DNA of 64,000 nucleotides from contig NZ_CP016808.1 in NCBI RefSeq assembly GCF_002741035.1, positions 3,768,501-3,832,500 on the forward strand, written 5' to 3'. This document shows, in pieces, positions 50,637 to 59,364 of this stretch. The notes under the pieces are model-generated. The model did not search any database. It saw nothing but the letters and a program-made list of their open reading frames with translations, and was not told the origin of the DNA. Origin of the DNA: Paenibacillus sp. BIHB 4019 (GTDB lineage Bacteria > Bacillota > Bacilli > Paenibacillales > Paenibacillaceae). Within the stretch, counting starts at the first letter, position 1. Each line of letters opens with the position of its first letter. The position numbers were made by a program, and so were the translations under genes.

Positions 50637-51100
50637 TTGATTACGGTTAAGACTCAGATTGAGATTTCTGCTCCTATTCAGCTATTCAGGTTTGTTTTGA
50701 CTTGGCAAGAGATATAGGCGTACACACAAAAACAGTCTGGAAACACACAAATGAAAAAGCCATTATGGAAGCTGCCTCAGAGCCGATCGGATTAGGCCAA
50801 ACCGTAACTTTTGAAGCCACTCATTTCTTAGTAAGGCAAAGATTGACCTCGAAAATGACGGAATATCAAGAACCTGTTTTATTTGTCGATGACATGCAAA
50901 AGGGAGCGTTTAAGAGCTTAAGGCATGTGCACGAATTCAAACAATTAGCTGATAAGACTATAATGACGGATACGCTGTATTTTGAAGCCCCATTTGGGAT
51001 GCTTGGAAAAGCAGTTGAAAGACTTATACTTAAGAAGTATATGAGAAAGTTTTTGGAGCATCGGAATCAACAATTAAAGATATGGATCGAACAACGTTAG
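50637..51100 (+). pseudogene. SRPBCC-family (START/polyketide-cyclase-like) gene frameshifted by an 8-bp tandem duplication
   Basis: TTG 50637 (AGGGCGGA upstream) opens ITVKTQIEISAPIQ, then runs into a stop at about 50716. The remaining protein is in another frame from 50702: ARDIGVHTKTVWKHTNEKAI, GQTVTFEATHFLVRQRLTSK, EYQEPVLFVDDMQKGAFKSL, DTLYFEAPFGMLGKAVERLI. At 50674-50689 the 8-base unit CTATTCAG is present twice in tandem. Removing one copy gives ISAPIQVCFDLARDIGVHTK, which is the expected sequence, and a complete protein of about 151 residues. SRPBCC proteins bind hydrophobic ligands. This could be a fresh inactivating mutation or a reversible slippage switch. Confidence 0.7.
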
Positions 51101-51131
51101 GCGAAATCTGTGCAAGCAACAAGGAGAAAAC

Positions 51132-51578
51132 ATGAAACCAATAAATGACCTACAAACTAGACCGTCAAGTCGCTTTGATGAATATGATCCTGATCAGGAT
51201 GGAAATAAAAACACCAAATTTGCTGATATCATTATTGATGGAAGATCACTCTACCAAATGCTCAAAAAGCATGATATGGTTCCAGCTCTTGGTTGGGGAA
51301 GCGAAGAGAACCAGAGGCAAATGATTGATTATTTTCTATTGAAAAAAGAGCATGAATATATGTATTCAAGATACCCCATACTAGTCTGCCCTTGGTGCGG
51401 GGATGAAGAGTGTGGTTTTATTTCTGTTAGAATCGAAAGGGAAGATGATATTGTTGTATGGAAAGATTTCAGAAAAGAGCCGGACGATCAACGTATTCAA
51501 CTAGGGCCTTATTATTTCAAGTGGGATAAATATGAGAAAGCCATTAATGATGCTTTTGGGACTGCTGGATTTCAATGA
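51132..51578 (+). CDS. Hypothetical protein with Cys-rich CPWCGDEEC motif
   Basis: 148 residues, AAGGAG before ATG 51132. N-terminal DLQTRPSSRFDEYDPDQDGN, GRSLYQMLKKHDMVPALGWG, and a possible metal-binding LVCPWCGDEECGFISVRIER at about 93. No signal peptide. Relatives in Bacillales are annotated as hypothetical or oxidoreductase; no function known to me. It precedes another Cys-rich small protein by 18 bases, probably in one transcript. Confidence 0.6.
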   Translation: MKPINDLQTRPSSRFDEYDPDQDGNKNTKFADIIIDGRSLYQMLKKHDMVPALGWGSEENQRQMIDYFLLKKEHEYMYSRYPILVCPWCGDEECGFISVRIEREDDIVVWKDFRKEPDDQRIQLGPYYFKWDKYEKAINDAFGTAGFQ

Positions 51579-51596
51579 TAGAGGAAGGTAATTATT

Positions 51597-51986
51597 ATGT
51601 GCAGATACGCCATGTATGGACCATATAAAGATATCTATGCTTGTTTTAGCTGTAGAAAAGTATTCAAGCAAACGTCGAATCAAGAACTTAGCAAAGCCGA
51701 AATAGGGAATAGAGAATATAAATGTCCGCAATGCAGCGAAATCATGAAGGATATGGGGCATGACTTCCAGGCTCCTAAAAAAGATGATAGTAAGCAATGG
51801 ATGAAAATAGAGATACTATATCGTCATGGATTTACGTTTCACTCCTGCGGTTGTGGCGTAGGATATAGACCCGCAAAGTTATCTGAAGTAGAACAATTTT
51901 TGGAGAAAAATAGAGTGTTTAAGTCCGCTGGAGAAGCGTTATTAAACCGTCTAACGATGAAGCAATCTTATGTAAAGGCGAGGTAA
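51597..51986 (+). CDS. Zinc-ribbon-containing conserved hypothetical protein
   Basis: 129 residues, GAGGAAGG before ATG 51597. Two CxxC pairs, CFSCRKVF at about residue 16 and CPQCSEIM at about 43, form a zinc ribbon, with a further Cys pair CGCGVGYRP near residue 85. The start MCRYAMYGPYKDIYACFSCR is highly characteristic of a family I recall as widespread but uncharacterised in Bacillota. Confidence 0.65.
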   Translation: MCRYAMYGPYKDIYACFSCRKVFKQTSNQELSKAEIGNREYKCPQCSEIMKDMGHDFQAPKKDDSKQWMKIEILYRHGFTFHSCGCGVGYRPAKLSEVEQFLEKNRVFKSAGEALLNRLTMKQSYVKAR

Positions 51987-51994
51987 GCATACAA

Positions 51995-52099
51995 TTGATA
52001 AACGAATTAAAACAATGGGCGATAAAATATAACATTGAAAAAACAAGCCTTGCTAACTTTTGGCCGTGCCCAAGTCGGAGAACGTATATTCAGTTATAA
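51995..52099 (+). other. Possible 34-codon remnant of an SMI1/immunity-like gene
   Basis: TTG 51995 to TAA 52097-52099 encodes LINELKQWAIKYNIEKTSLA, similar to the N-terminus of SMI1/KNR4-like immunity proteins, then ends. GAGGTAAG is upstream. Very short, so probably a fragment. Confidence 0.25.
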
Positions 52100-52115
52100 T
52101 TAAAATAATATATCC

Positions 52116-52162
52116 CAAAAAAGCAGGAAGCCTTGTCATACAGGGCCTTCTGCTTTTTTTTG
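52116..52162 (+). terminator. Intrinsic terminator
   Basis: AAAAGCAGGAAGCC and GGCCTTCTGCTTTT pair around TTGTCATACAG, with a run of eight T residues at the 3' side. The following 290 bases up to 52454 hold no gene I can support. Confidence 0.85.
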
Positions 52163-52454
52163 TTTTATGAGCACGTTGCTTAAAGACTCATTTTCGGATC
52201 AACGTGCTTGTAACCATATAAATAAAAACAGGAATACATATCCTTATTATCCAATAATATGTTACGTATTGAGGAGGGAGACAGTTGTTTCCTTTGGTTG
52301 GTCATGCCTGCAAGAGCCGATCCTTCATTACAACGCAAGCTGGACTGATGAAGAAGGGAGGGACGGACGGGGATTTTTATATCGTTGACTATGAGTAATT
52401 ATGGTAACTGTTCTGCTTGTTGCGCAACCAAATAACATTAGCGGAGGTTTAGAC

Positions 52455-53672
52455 ATGCTTGCAAAAATGAAGAAATACAGCATTTGCAGTTTAGCTTTTG
52501 TTTTGCTGACTGCAATGGTTTTTACGGGATGGAGTGCTAGGGCATCGGCAGCAACACCCATTACATCTGATTTCAGGTCATTGCAGGCTTCGCAAATCGT
52601 TTCCGAAATGGGCGCAGGATGGAACTTGGGCAATCAGCTTGAGGCAACGGTGAACGGTACACCCAGCGAGACAGCCTGGGGCAATCCTGTCATTACAACA
52701 GAGCTGATCAAAAAGGTGAAGGCAGCAGGCTTCAAGACGATTCGCATCCCCGTCTCCTACTTGAACCATATTGGAAGCGCTCCCAACTATACGATTAATA
52801 CCGCATGGCTGGACCGAGTGAAAACGGTCGTGGACTATGCCTATAATGAAGGTCTATATGTTGTTATTAATATTCATGGCGATGGCTTTAATTCCATCCA
52901 GGGTGGATGGTTACTGGTAAATAGCGGAAATCAGGCAGCTATCAAGGAGAAATATGAACGTGTTTGGCAGCAAATTTCCAACAAGTTTATTAACTATGAC
53001 GAGCGGCTTATTTTCGAATCGATGAATGAAGTGTTTGACGGTACTTACGGGAATCCGAATTCCGCATACTACGCCAATCTTAACGCATACAATCAAATTT
53101 TCGTGGATACGGTCCGGAAGACTGGGGGCAATAACAGTGCCAGATGGTTGCTGATTCCAGGCTGGAATACGAATATTGACTATACCGTTGGCAATTATGG
53201 CTTCGTCCTCCCAACGGACACGTACAGATCCTCCACAATCCCGATCTCGGAGAAAAGGATTATGATTTCGGTGCATTATTATTCACCTTGGGATTTTGCA
53301 GGCGAGGAAAATGGCAATATTACGCAATGGGGAGCGACTGCCACGAATCCTTCCAAAAAGTCTACTTGGGGACAGGAGGATTATCTGAACGCGCAGTTTA
53401 ATTCCGTCTATAATAAGTTTGTGACTCAAGGCTACCCTGCTGTAATTGGCGAATTTGGCTCGATTGACAAAACCGCATATGATTCTACAAACAATGTGTA
53501 CCGCGCCGCATTCGCCAAAGCCGTTACGTCAACCGCCAAGACATACAAAATGGTCCCTGTATACTGGGATAACGGCTACAATGGCCAGCACGGATTTGCG
53601 CTGTTTAATCGTTCCAACAACACCGTAACACAGCAAGGCATTATTAATGCAATTATGCAAGGCATCCAATAA
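52455..53672 (+). CDS. Secreted GH5 endoglucanase
   Basis: 406 residues from ATG 52455 (GCGGAGG 8 bases upstream; the frame opens at 52401). Sec signal peptide: basic MLAKMKKYS, hydrophobic core and ARASA-A cleavage site near residue 32. Single GH5 catalytic domain: GAGWNLGNQLEAT, WGNPVITTELIKKVKAAGFK, TIRIPVSY, VVINIHGDG, the acid/base Glu in LIFESMNEVFDG (about residue 196), HYYSPWDF and the nucleophile Glu in PAVIGEFGS (about residue 333). The WNLGNQLE/WGNP layout is that of subfamily 4-like cellulases, xyloglucanases and lichenases. No carbohydrate-binding module is attached. Confidence 0.9.
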   Translation: MLAKMKKYSICSLAFVLLTAMVFTGWSARASAATPITSDFRSLQASQIVSEMGAGWNLGNQLEATVNGTPSETAWGNPVITTELIKKVKAAGFKTIRIPVSYLNHIGSAPNYTINTAWLDRVKTVVDYAYNEGLYVVINIHGDGFNSIQGGWLLVNSGNQAAIKEKYERVWQQISNKFINYDERLIFESMNEVFDGTYGNPNSAYYANLNAYNQIFVDTVRKTGGNNSARWLLIPGWNTNIDYTVGNYGFVLPTDTYRSSTIPISEKRIMISVHYYSPWDFAGEENGNITQWGATATNPSKKSTWGQEDYLNAQFNSVYNKFVTQGYPAVIGEFGSIDKTAYDSTNNVYRAAFAKAVTSTAKTYKMVPVYWDNGYNGQHGFALFNRSNNTVTQQGIINAIMQGIQ

Positions 53673-53700
53673 CTGCTCATTGAACGGAATCGGTGAAATT

Positions 53701-53743
53701 GGCGTGTTCCTTGCAAAAGGAGCGCGTCGTTTTTTATTATTTG
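53701..53743 (+). terminator. Intrinsic terminator of the GH5 gene
   Basis: GCGTGTTCCTT and AAGGAGCGCG pair with small mismatches around GCAA, followed by TTTTTTATTATTT. Confidence 0.65.
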
Positions 53744-53967
53744 ATGAATGAAAGAGAGAAGCTGATTGTTATTATGGACGATATCACCTTTGAACCGTTA
53801 AAATGGAATGTATACCTCTCATACGGTTTTGATTATGTTGTATCCTATACTCCAAATAAGATCGGATAATATAAACTGCTCTTCATATTGGAAGGCGAAG
53901 CTTAGACGATTTCTTTACTCTTGAATGAGGCTATTTAAATCAATCAACAACGAAAGGGTGAGCAGCC
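53744..53967. other. Intergenic stretch with a short orphan reading frame
   Basis: Between the GH5 terminator and the rtcB leader. ATG 53774 opens 31 codons (MDDITFEPLKWNVYLSYGFD onward) to TAA 53867-53869 without a good ribosome binding site, probably a remnant. The promoter of the rtcB transcript should lie between 53870 and 53950; no box was convincing. Confidence 0.3.
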
Positions 53968-54045
53968 ATGTTATGCATTTCTGTCGAAAACATTCAAACG
54001 CTCAATAATAAAAATATACCAACAAACGAAAAGGATGGTTCTTGA
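53968..54045 (+). CDS. 25-codon upstream ORF adjoining rtcB
   Basis: ATG 53968 follows GAAAGGGTGAG with good spacing and encodes MLCISVENIQTLNNKN plus nine residues, stopping at TGA 54043-54045. The rtcB start TTG follows directly at 54046, so ribosomes ending this ORF would be positioned on the rtcB start. It may be a leader peptide that couples or limits rtcB translation. No sequence family is recognised. Confidence 0.45.
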   Translation: MLCISVENIQTLNNKNIPTNEKDGS

Positions 54046-55536
54046 TTGAAAATTAAAAATAGCAGTAATGTACCTGTACGATTTTTCATTAATGACGATA
54101 TGAAGCTTGAGAAAAATGCGTTGGCAGAGCTCGATCAGCTCCTAACGGTGAATGAATCGGTTGAAATGCTGAAGCAGCAGCAGACCGGCTATTTTTCCAA
54201 TGCGGATGCCAAGATCGAAGAAGTTGCGATTACGCCGGACTTCCATAAAGGAAGCGGTATCCCGATTGGCACAACCCTCCTTACAAAAGGCTTCGTCATT
54301 CCCCAAGCTGTAGGCAACGATATTAACTGCGGCATGCGGCTGTACACGACTTCGCTTCAGGAGGACGACATTCGTTCTAATCTCAAAAAAATTGAAGCCG
54401 ACATTCGCCACATTTTCTTCGAAGGCGGCCGTAACATCCCGATGACAAGATCGCAGCGCGAAGCGATTTTCAAAGAAGGCTTAATGGGCGTTTTGGCATC
54501 GCAGCAAGGGAGCAGCCGCCAGGGCCTGTGGGATTTTTATGATGCAAGGCAGCAAGAGCAAGACCTTGCCAGAGTCAATCGTTCCGGCTCGTTCATTGCA
54601 GGCGAAGTAGACGGACTCGACAGCTTTCTGGGCAGCTCGGAGCTTACCTATGACAGCCAGATTGGCTCCATTGGCGGCGGGAACCATTTTGTCGAGATAC
54701 AAAAGGTAGTAAATATTCGCAATCATGCCTTGGCTAATGAGTGGAACATTAAGCATGGCCAAGTGGTCGTGATGATTCATACAGGCTCCGTATCAATTGG
54801 ACATCATGCAGGTATAAACATAAAGGAAATGCTGAAAGGCATTTATCCCTCATCATTAAAGCATCCGAGCAATGGCATCTATGTGCTGCCGCAATCTGAG
54901 CGCTATGCGCTGCAATGGAAGCGTTATTGGAACCTCCTTCATAATGCGGCTAATTTTGCTTTTGCGAATCGCTTGTTTTTGGGACTGATGCTGCAAAAAG
55001 CATTGCATCAAAGCTTGAAATCGTTCGATTATAAATTGCTGTACGATGCGCCGCATAATTTTGTTTGGGAAGAAACGATCGATGGCAGCGCGGGCTTTAT
55101 CCACCGCAAAGGGGCGTGCACAGCGAAGTCGGCAGAACAAATGATGAATACGCCTTTCCAATATACGGGGGAGCCTGTATTCATTCCGGGATCGATGGGC
55201 GCAAAAAGCTATATTCTTGCAGGACTCGGCAATCGGGATAGTCTGTTCAGTGCCAGCCACGGAGCGGGCAGAAGCCTTTCCCGAGGCGACTCGATCAAGG
55301 TGGATGATGCTTTATTTCGCGAATTTATTGCCAAGTTTAATGTGGTCACGCCGATTGATCCGAACCGCAACGATATTAAGTCGAGGCCGGATATTTTGAA
55401 GAAGTGGGAAGAGGAATTGAAGAAAGAAGCTCCTTATGCCTACAAGGATATCAATGCCATTATTGAATCCCATGAAGAGCACGGCATGGCCCAAGTTGTA
55501 GCCGAAGTAGAGCCGATTTTAACGATTAAAGGCTAG
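54046..55536 (+). CDS. rtcB: RtcB-family RNA-splicing ligase
   Basis: 496 residues covering the complete RtcB family. Seen are ITPDFHKGSGIPIGT at about 66, NDINCGMRLYT at about 95, the metal ligands in IGGGNHFVEIQ and VVMIHTGSVSIGHH, FIHRKGACTAKS, FIPGSMGAKSYIL, and SASHGAGRSLSRGD carrying the histidine that is guanylylated. It ligates RNA ends bearing 2',3'-cyclic phosphate or 3'-phosphate to 5'-OH using GTP and Mn2+, acting in tRNA or mRNA repair in bacteria. TTG 54046 is preceded by AAGGATGG at 54031-54038. No archease or tRNA gene is near. Confidence 0.92.
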   Translation: MKIKNSSNVPVRFFINDDMKLEKNALAELDQLLTVNESVEMLKQQQTGYFSNADAKIEEVAITPDFHKGSGIPIGTTLLTKGFVIPQAVGNDINCGMRLYTTSLQEDDIRSNLKKIEADIRHIFFEGGRNIPMTRSQREAIFKEGLMGVLASQQGSSRQGLWDFYDARQQEQDLARVNRSGSFIAGEVDGLDSFLGSSELTYDSQIGSIGGGNHFVEIQKVVNIRNHALANEWNIKHGQVVVMIHTGSVSIGHHAGINIKEMLKGIYPSSLKHPSNGIYVLPQSERYALQWKRYWNLLHNAANFAFANRLFLGLMLQKALHQSLKSFDYKLLYDAPHNFVWEETIDGSAGFIHRKGACTAKSAEQMMNTPFQYTGEPVFIPGSMGAKSYILAGLGNRDSLFSASHGAGRSLSRGDSIKVDDALFREFIAKFNVVTPIDPNRNDIKSRPDILKKWEEELKKEAPYAYKDINAIIESHEEHGMAQVVAEVEPILTIKG

Positions 55537-55547
55537 TTTTGAGCCGC

Positions 55548-55595
55548 AAAAAACCGCCTGTCAAATGTCTTATGACAATGACAAGCGGTTTTTTA
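55548..55595 (+). terminator. Intrinsic terminator after rtcB
   Basis: AAAAAACCGCCTGTC and GACAAGCGGTTTTTT pair around a central loop; the A and T tails allow function on both strands. Confidence 0.8.
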
Positions 55596-55596
55596 A

Positions 55597-55646
55597 TGTT
55601 ACAAGATGTTACGAGGTGTTACAAGGTGTTGCTAGGTGTTGCATAT
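55597..55646. repeat. Five imperfect tandem copies of a 10-bp unit
   Basis: TGTTACAAGA, TGTTACGAGG, TGTTACAAGG, TGTTGCTAGG and TGTTGCATAT follow each other without gaps. The unit is about one helical turn. It lies between the rtcB terminator and the 3' end of the convergent acyltransferase gene. Confidence 0.8.
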
Positions 55647-55662
55647 GCTGCAAATCCAAGCT

Positions 55663-57693
55663 TTAAACAGCCCGGGCAATCAGCGCAGCCAGCACCTTTG
55701 CCCCTTTTGCCGTCAGATGAACACCATCCTGTGAAAAATAGTCGTCCTTGCCCGAGCTGGCCGCGTGCCAGTCAACGAGAACCATATTTTTATTATCTCT
55801 AGTGGCTTTGGCTAGAGCATCGTTGACGATTTGCTCCCAAGGCCTCGGAACCCTCGTGTTCACCAATATAATTTTTTTATGCTCCTTAAGCAGCTCGGAA
55901 ATTCGCGCAAGTTGCTTGCTTGCGAAAGCGCCATTCGTTCCCAGCTCAATAATAACGGTGTCGCCAAGCTTGCCGTGTTTCTGGAGCTGCTCAAGAATGG
56001 GCGGAGCTTGGGACATTTGTCGGCCAATTTGACCGTCTATCGCTATGCCCGGAACGAGTTTTTCCAAAGCGCTCTGAATGTCGAGCATGACGGAATCGCC
56101 AATTGCGGTTACCATCGTTTCAGCCTGTGAAGGCTGCACCTCATGCTCAGGCGCCCGATTGCCTCCGTCCTCACCTGACTCGCTCGGTTTAACAGACGGG
56201 CTCGGCTTGGTGCTTGCATGGGTAATCGCTTCGCCGCTTCCTTCAGGGCTTTCCACTGTACTTGGCTCCCTGCCTGGCGACGGCGTCTGCCCGGGTGCGC
56301 CCGTGCTGGGCTCGCTCGGTGCAACGCCCGTACCAGCCGAAGAGCTCCCCTGCCCAGCAGGCTCCGTCTCCGAACCATCGGCATTCCCTGCGGCATAATT
56401 CCCCGACGCCTGGACATGTGAGATCGGTTTATTGCTCCAGATCGACGCTAACCCATCCATTCGCAGCGCAAACGACATCGTGACGACTATGCAGACACTG
56501 AAGAAAGCGATAAAGGCTCTTCGATAGGAATGGGCGGCCATCCAACTGGGGAATTGCTTGAACAGCCTGCTAATGCTTCCTTGACGAAGGGGCTGCTCAA
56601 CATATTTGTAGGATACGGTGGCAAGCACAAGCATCAACGCAACCTGCAAGCTTAGGCGCATAACCGAAACATCACCGGTATCAACAGCCGGGCTCGTCAA
56701 AATCACGACCGGATAATGCCATAAATATAGCCCGTAAGAGCGAACGCCGACAAACCGAAGCGGCGGAATCGAAAGCAAACGGCCAATTCGGCTGGCTGGA
56801 TGCGCCGCTGTCATAATGAGCAGCATGGACACAACGGACAGCAGCAGCATGCCCCCCAGATATAAGAAGGGCTGATATTCGTTCGTATACCAAAAAGCTA
56901 GCAGCGTTAGGAGCAGCGCCGTTCCTCCAATGATATCCAGCGTAAGGCGCGCTTCATTGGATACGCGAGGTTTAAGCTTATGAAATGGCCATATTAAAGC
57001 TAGCACCGCCCCCATTAGCAGGCCGAACATCCGCGTATCGGTTCCATAATAAACACGGCTAGGATCGCTATCAGGCTGGTAGAGCCATGCCATAGCAGCA
57101 GCCGAAAGGGCAGCCATCGCAAGTATGCCTAGCAGCAGCGCACGGCGCTTTTTCAAAAAACACAGCCCTGCTAGAAGCATAAGCGGCCAGACCAAATAAA
57201 ACTGTTCTTCTACAGCAAGCGACCATAAATGGCCGAGCGGCGAGGCGGGGCCAAAGCTTTCGAAATAAGAAACGTTATGTAAAATGAGCCACCAATTGCT
57301 CACATATAGCAGTACGCCGGGCAAATCGGTTAAAAAAGGAGACCAATGCGGATAAGCAAACAGCAAGGTCGCTGACCCGGTGACCGCGATCATAAACAGC
57401 ATGCCGGGAAGCAGTCTTTTTGCCCTGCGGGTCCAAAAAGCTTTCAAATCTATTTTTCCATGTCGTTCTAGCTCATGCATTAATATACTAGTAATCAAAT
57501 AACCGGATAGGACAAAAAAGATGCCTACACCGAGCAGTCCGCCCGGCATCCATCCGGGATGAAGATGATACACAATAACCGCAATTACGGCGATTGCTCG
57601 GATTCCGTCAAGCCCAGCCCTGTACGTTTTGTTTCCTGCTTGCTCGTCTGCATTTCGTGCCATATGTCCTTGTGACTGCCTGCGGTTGTCCAT
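55663..57693 (-). CDS. OatA-like acyltransferase-3 with C-terminal SGNH domain
   Basis: 676 residues from ATG 57693 (AAGAGG 5 bases upstream on the minus strand). Residues about 25-400 form the acyltransferase-3 membrane domain with about ten or eleven membrane segments: YRAGLDGIRAIAVIAVIVYH, GGLLGVGIFFVLSGYLITS, FWTRRAKRLLPGM, HLWSLAVEEQFYLVWPL, RSYGLYLWHYPVV. A further membrane segment precedes an extracytoplasmic Ser/Pro/Gly/Glu-rich linker and an SGNH esterase domain: AIGDSVMLDIQ (catalytic Ser), VIIELGTNGAF, and DYFSQDGVHLTAKG (Asp and His). This is the OatA/YrhL layout that O-acetylates peptidoglycan or another wall polymer. Confidence 0.9.
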   Translation of the reverse strand: MDNRRQSQGHMARNADEQAGNKTYRAGLDGIRAIAVIAVIVYHLHPGWMPGGLLGVGIFFVLSGYLITSILMHELERHGKIDLKAFWTRRAKRLLPGMLFMIAVTGSATLLFAYPHWSPFLTDLPGVLLYVSNWWLILHNVSYFESFGPASPLGHLWSLAVEEQFYLVWPLMLLAGLCFLKKRRALLLGILAMAALSAAAMAWLYQPDSDPSRVYYGTDTRMFGLLMGAVLALIWPFHKLKPRVSNEARLTLDIIGGTALLLTLLAFWYTNEYQPFLYLGGMLLLSVVSMLLIMTAAHPASRIGRLLSIPPLRFVGVRSYGLYLWHYPVVILTSPAVDTGDVSVMRLSLQVALMLVLATVSYKYVEQPLRQGSISRLFKQFPSWMAAHSYRRAFIAFFSVCIVVTMSFALRMDGLASIWSNKPISHVQASGNYAAGNADGSETEPAGQGSSSAGTGVAPSEPSTGAPGQTPSPGREPSTVESPEGSGEAITHASTKPSPSVKPSESGEDGGNRAPEHEVQPSQAETMVTAIGDSVMLDIQSALEKLVPGIAIDGQIGRQMSQAPPILEQLQKHGKLGDTVIIELGTNGAFASKQLARISELLKEHKKIILVNTRVPRPWEQIVNDALAKATRDNKNMVLVDWHAASSGKDDYFSQDGVHLTAKGAKVLAALIARAV

Positions 57694-57941
57694 TTTGCCT
57701 CTTACCTGCCTATGTCTAATTTTGTTGCACAACATTTGAATCGAATGAGGGCTGTTACCTTTATTATCATAATGATTATAAAAAAATGCAAAGGATAAAA
57801 AGTTACAAATCAGGTATTGAAATTGTGATCTTTTACCATGCAACTATTTAGACATAAGATTCGTTTTGGTGGATGAAGGGTATTAAGAAGACAGAATCAT
57901 AATGTGTATTACACCACCTACGAAGCAGGAGGACATTCATA

Positions 57942-59087
57942 ATGAAAACATCCAAACGATCGATCTCCAGAGGGAAAAGCATGATGGCAGCAGCGGCTAT
58001 TGCAATTGGTTTGGCTACGGTACTGCCGAGCGCGCAAGCTGCGGATCAGTCAGCAGGTCAGGATTTGTTCGGCGGCAAGCCAGCAGGCGACAGCGCGTAC
58101 CATTTTAGCGATATTCAATTTTTAAATGCAACGACGGGAAGGGCGGCCGGAAATGGCTTTCTAATCGGGACATCCGATTCAGGCTCCCATTGGCAGTCGA
58201 TTTATAAAGGAACGTGGCAGTTCGCACAGCTCGACTTCATCTCCAATACGACGGGCTGGGCGCTAGCTAAATCTGCAAGCAATGGGCCGAATGCTTTACT
58301 GTATACGACGGATGGCGGAAGCAAATTTACGAAGCTGCCTACAGGCAAGCTTCAGCTGCAGCGTATTCATTTTATAGATAAAAATAACGGCTTTGGTTAT
58401 ACGAATGCCTTTGCCTATAAAACGAAGGATGGCGGGAAAAGCTGGGCGAAAATCGCAACCCCGGCAAACACGCGCTATGCGGAGTTTGTGAATGACAAGC
58501 AAGGCTGGGCGCTGGTTATCCTGCCGGGACTCGGCTATAACTTGTCGAGAACGACGGACGGAGGCGTGACGTGGACAACCTCGCTCCATGTGAAGGCGGA
58601 CGAGCTGAGCGGCGGCAAAATCGTTGCTGATGGCACTCAAGTATGGGCGCAATTTAATGGCGGAGCTGGCATGTCGCAGCAATCCTATTCGGTATACGCT
58701 TCGGCTAACAACGGTGCAAGCTGGCGCAAAGTCATTAGCCAAAGCACAGCGGGCGGCGGCAACGCGCCAGGCGAAGCAAAGGGGCTCGTGTCGCAAGGAC
58801 CGGCATCACCGGGCGGACATCCGAGCGACCTTGAGCTTGTCGGTGGAACAGCGATTTTGAGCGCTTATTCCCCAGCGGCGCAGCGCATTGGTATCGGACG
58901 TTCCTCCAATGGCGGGCAAACCTGGTTTGCGCCGTCCGATACGGTCGGTTATGCCAATACGATCTCGTTTACGAGCACCTATGTCGGGTTTATGGCGGAC
59001 ACGAGCGTGAACTCCCCAGCAATCTACAGCACGGTGGACGGCGGGAAAACCTGGTATACGAAGCTTGAAATTCCGACTAAGCCATAA
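57942..59087 (+). CDS. Secreted BNR/Ycf48-like beta-propeller protein
   Basis: 381 residues with a signal peptide (KTSKRSISRGKSMMAAAAIA, cleavage near AQA-A at about residue 34). The mature part carries repeated BNR/Asp-box motifs: IGTSDSGSHWQSIY, LYTTDGGSKFTKL, YKTKDGGKSWAKI, SRTTDGGVTWTTS, YASANNGASWRKV, IGRSSNGGQTWFA and YSTVDGGKTWYTK, seven blades of a beta-propeller resembling Ycf48 or sortilin-like proteins. No sialidase Arg triad or catalytic motif is evident, so a binding or structural surface role is more likely. GCAGGAGG precedes ATG 57942. A terminator follows. Confidence 0.8.
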   Translation: MKTSKRSISRGKSMMAAAAIAIGLATVLPSAQAADQSAGQDLFGGKPAGDSAYHFSDIQFLNATTGRAAGNGFLIGTSDSGSHWQSIYKGTWQFAQLDFISNTTGWALAKSASNGPNALLYTTDGGSKFTKLPTGKLQLQRIHFIDKNNGFGYTNAFAYKTKDGGKSWAKIATPANTRYAEFVNDKQGWALVILPGLGYNLSRTTDGGVTWTTSLHVKADELSGGKIVADGTQVWAQFNGGAGMSQQSYSVYASANNGASWRKVISQSTAGGGNAPGEAKGLVSQGPASPGGHPSDLELVGGTAILSAYSPAAQRIGIGRSSNGGQTWFAPSDTVGYANTISFTSTYVGFMADTSVNSPAIYSTVDGGKTWYTKLEIPTKP

Positions 59088-59184
59088 GCAGCAGAGCCTA
59101 TTTAGCATTTGCAAAATGGCGAATTTCATAACACAGCCGGTTGCCGAACAGCATCATTAGGCAGCGCCCGTTTGGACAAACAAA

Positions 59185-59217
59185 CCTCTTGGCAAATCGC
59201 CAAGAGGTTATTTTTTT
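59185..59217 (+). terminator. Intrinsic terminator
   Basis: CCTCTTGGC (59185-59193), loop AAATC, GCCAAGAGG (59199-59207), then TTATTTTTTTG. Confidence 0.9.
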
Positions 59218-59364
59218 GTTCTTCTCTTGGTACGTGGATTCCAATTCAAACATAAATTTACACATTTCCACCATAAATCTGTATTCAACAACTTATGAAA
59301 ACGCTTTATTATTTGTGAAGAACGTGAACACGCATGCCAATAAAAACAAGGAGGTTCAACTTTC

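Noticed and set aside
55597..55646. Tandem repeats considered as a CRISPR array
   Set aside because: Units are 10 bases, contiguous, without spacers, and no cas gene is present.
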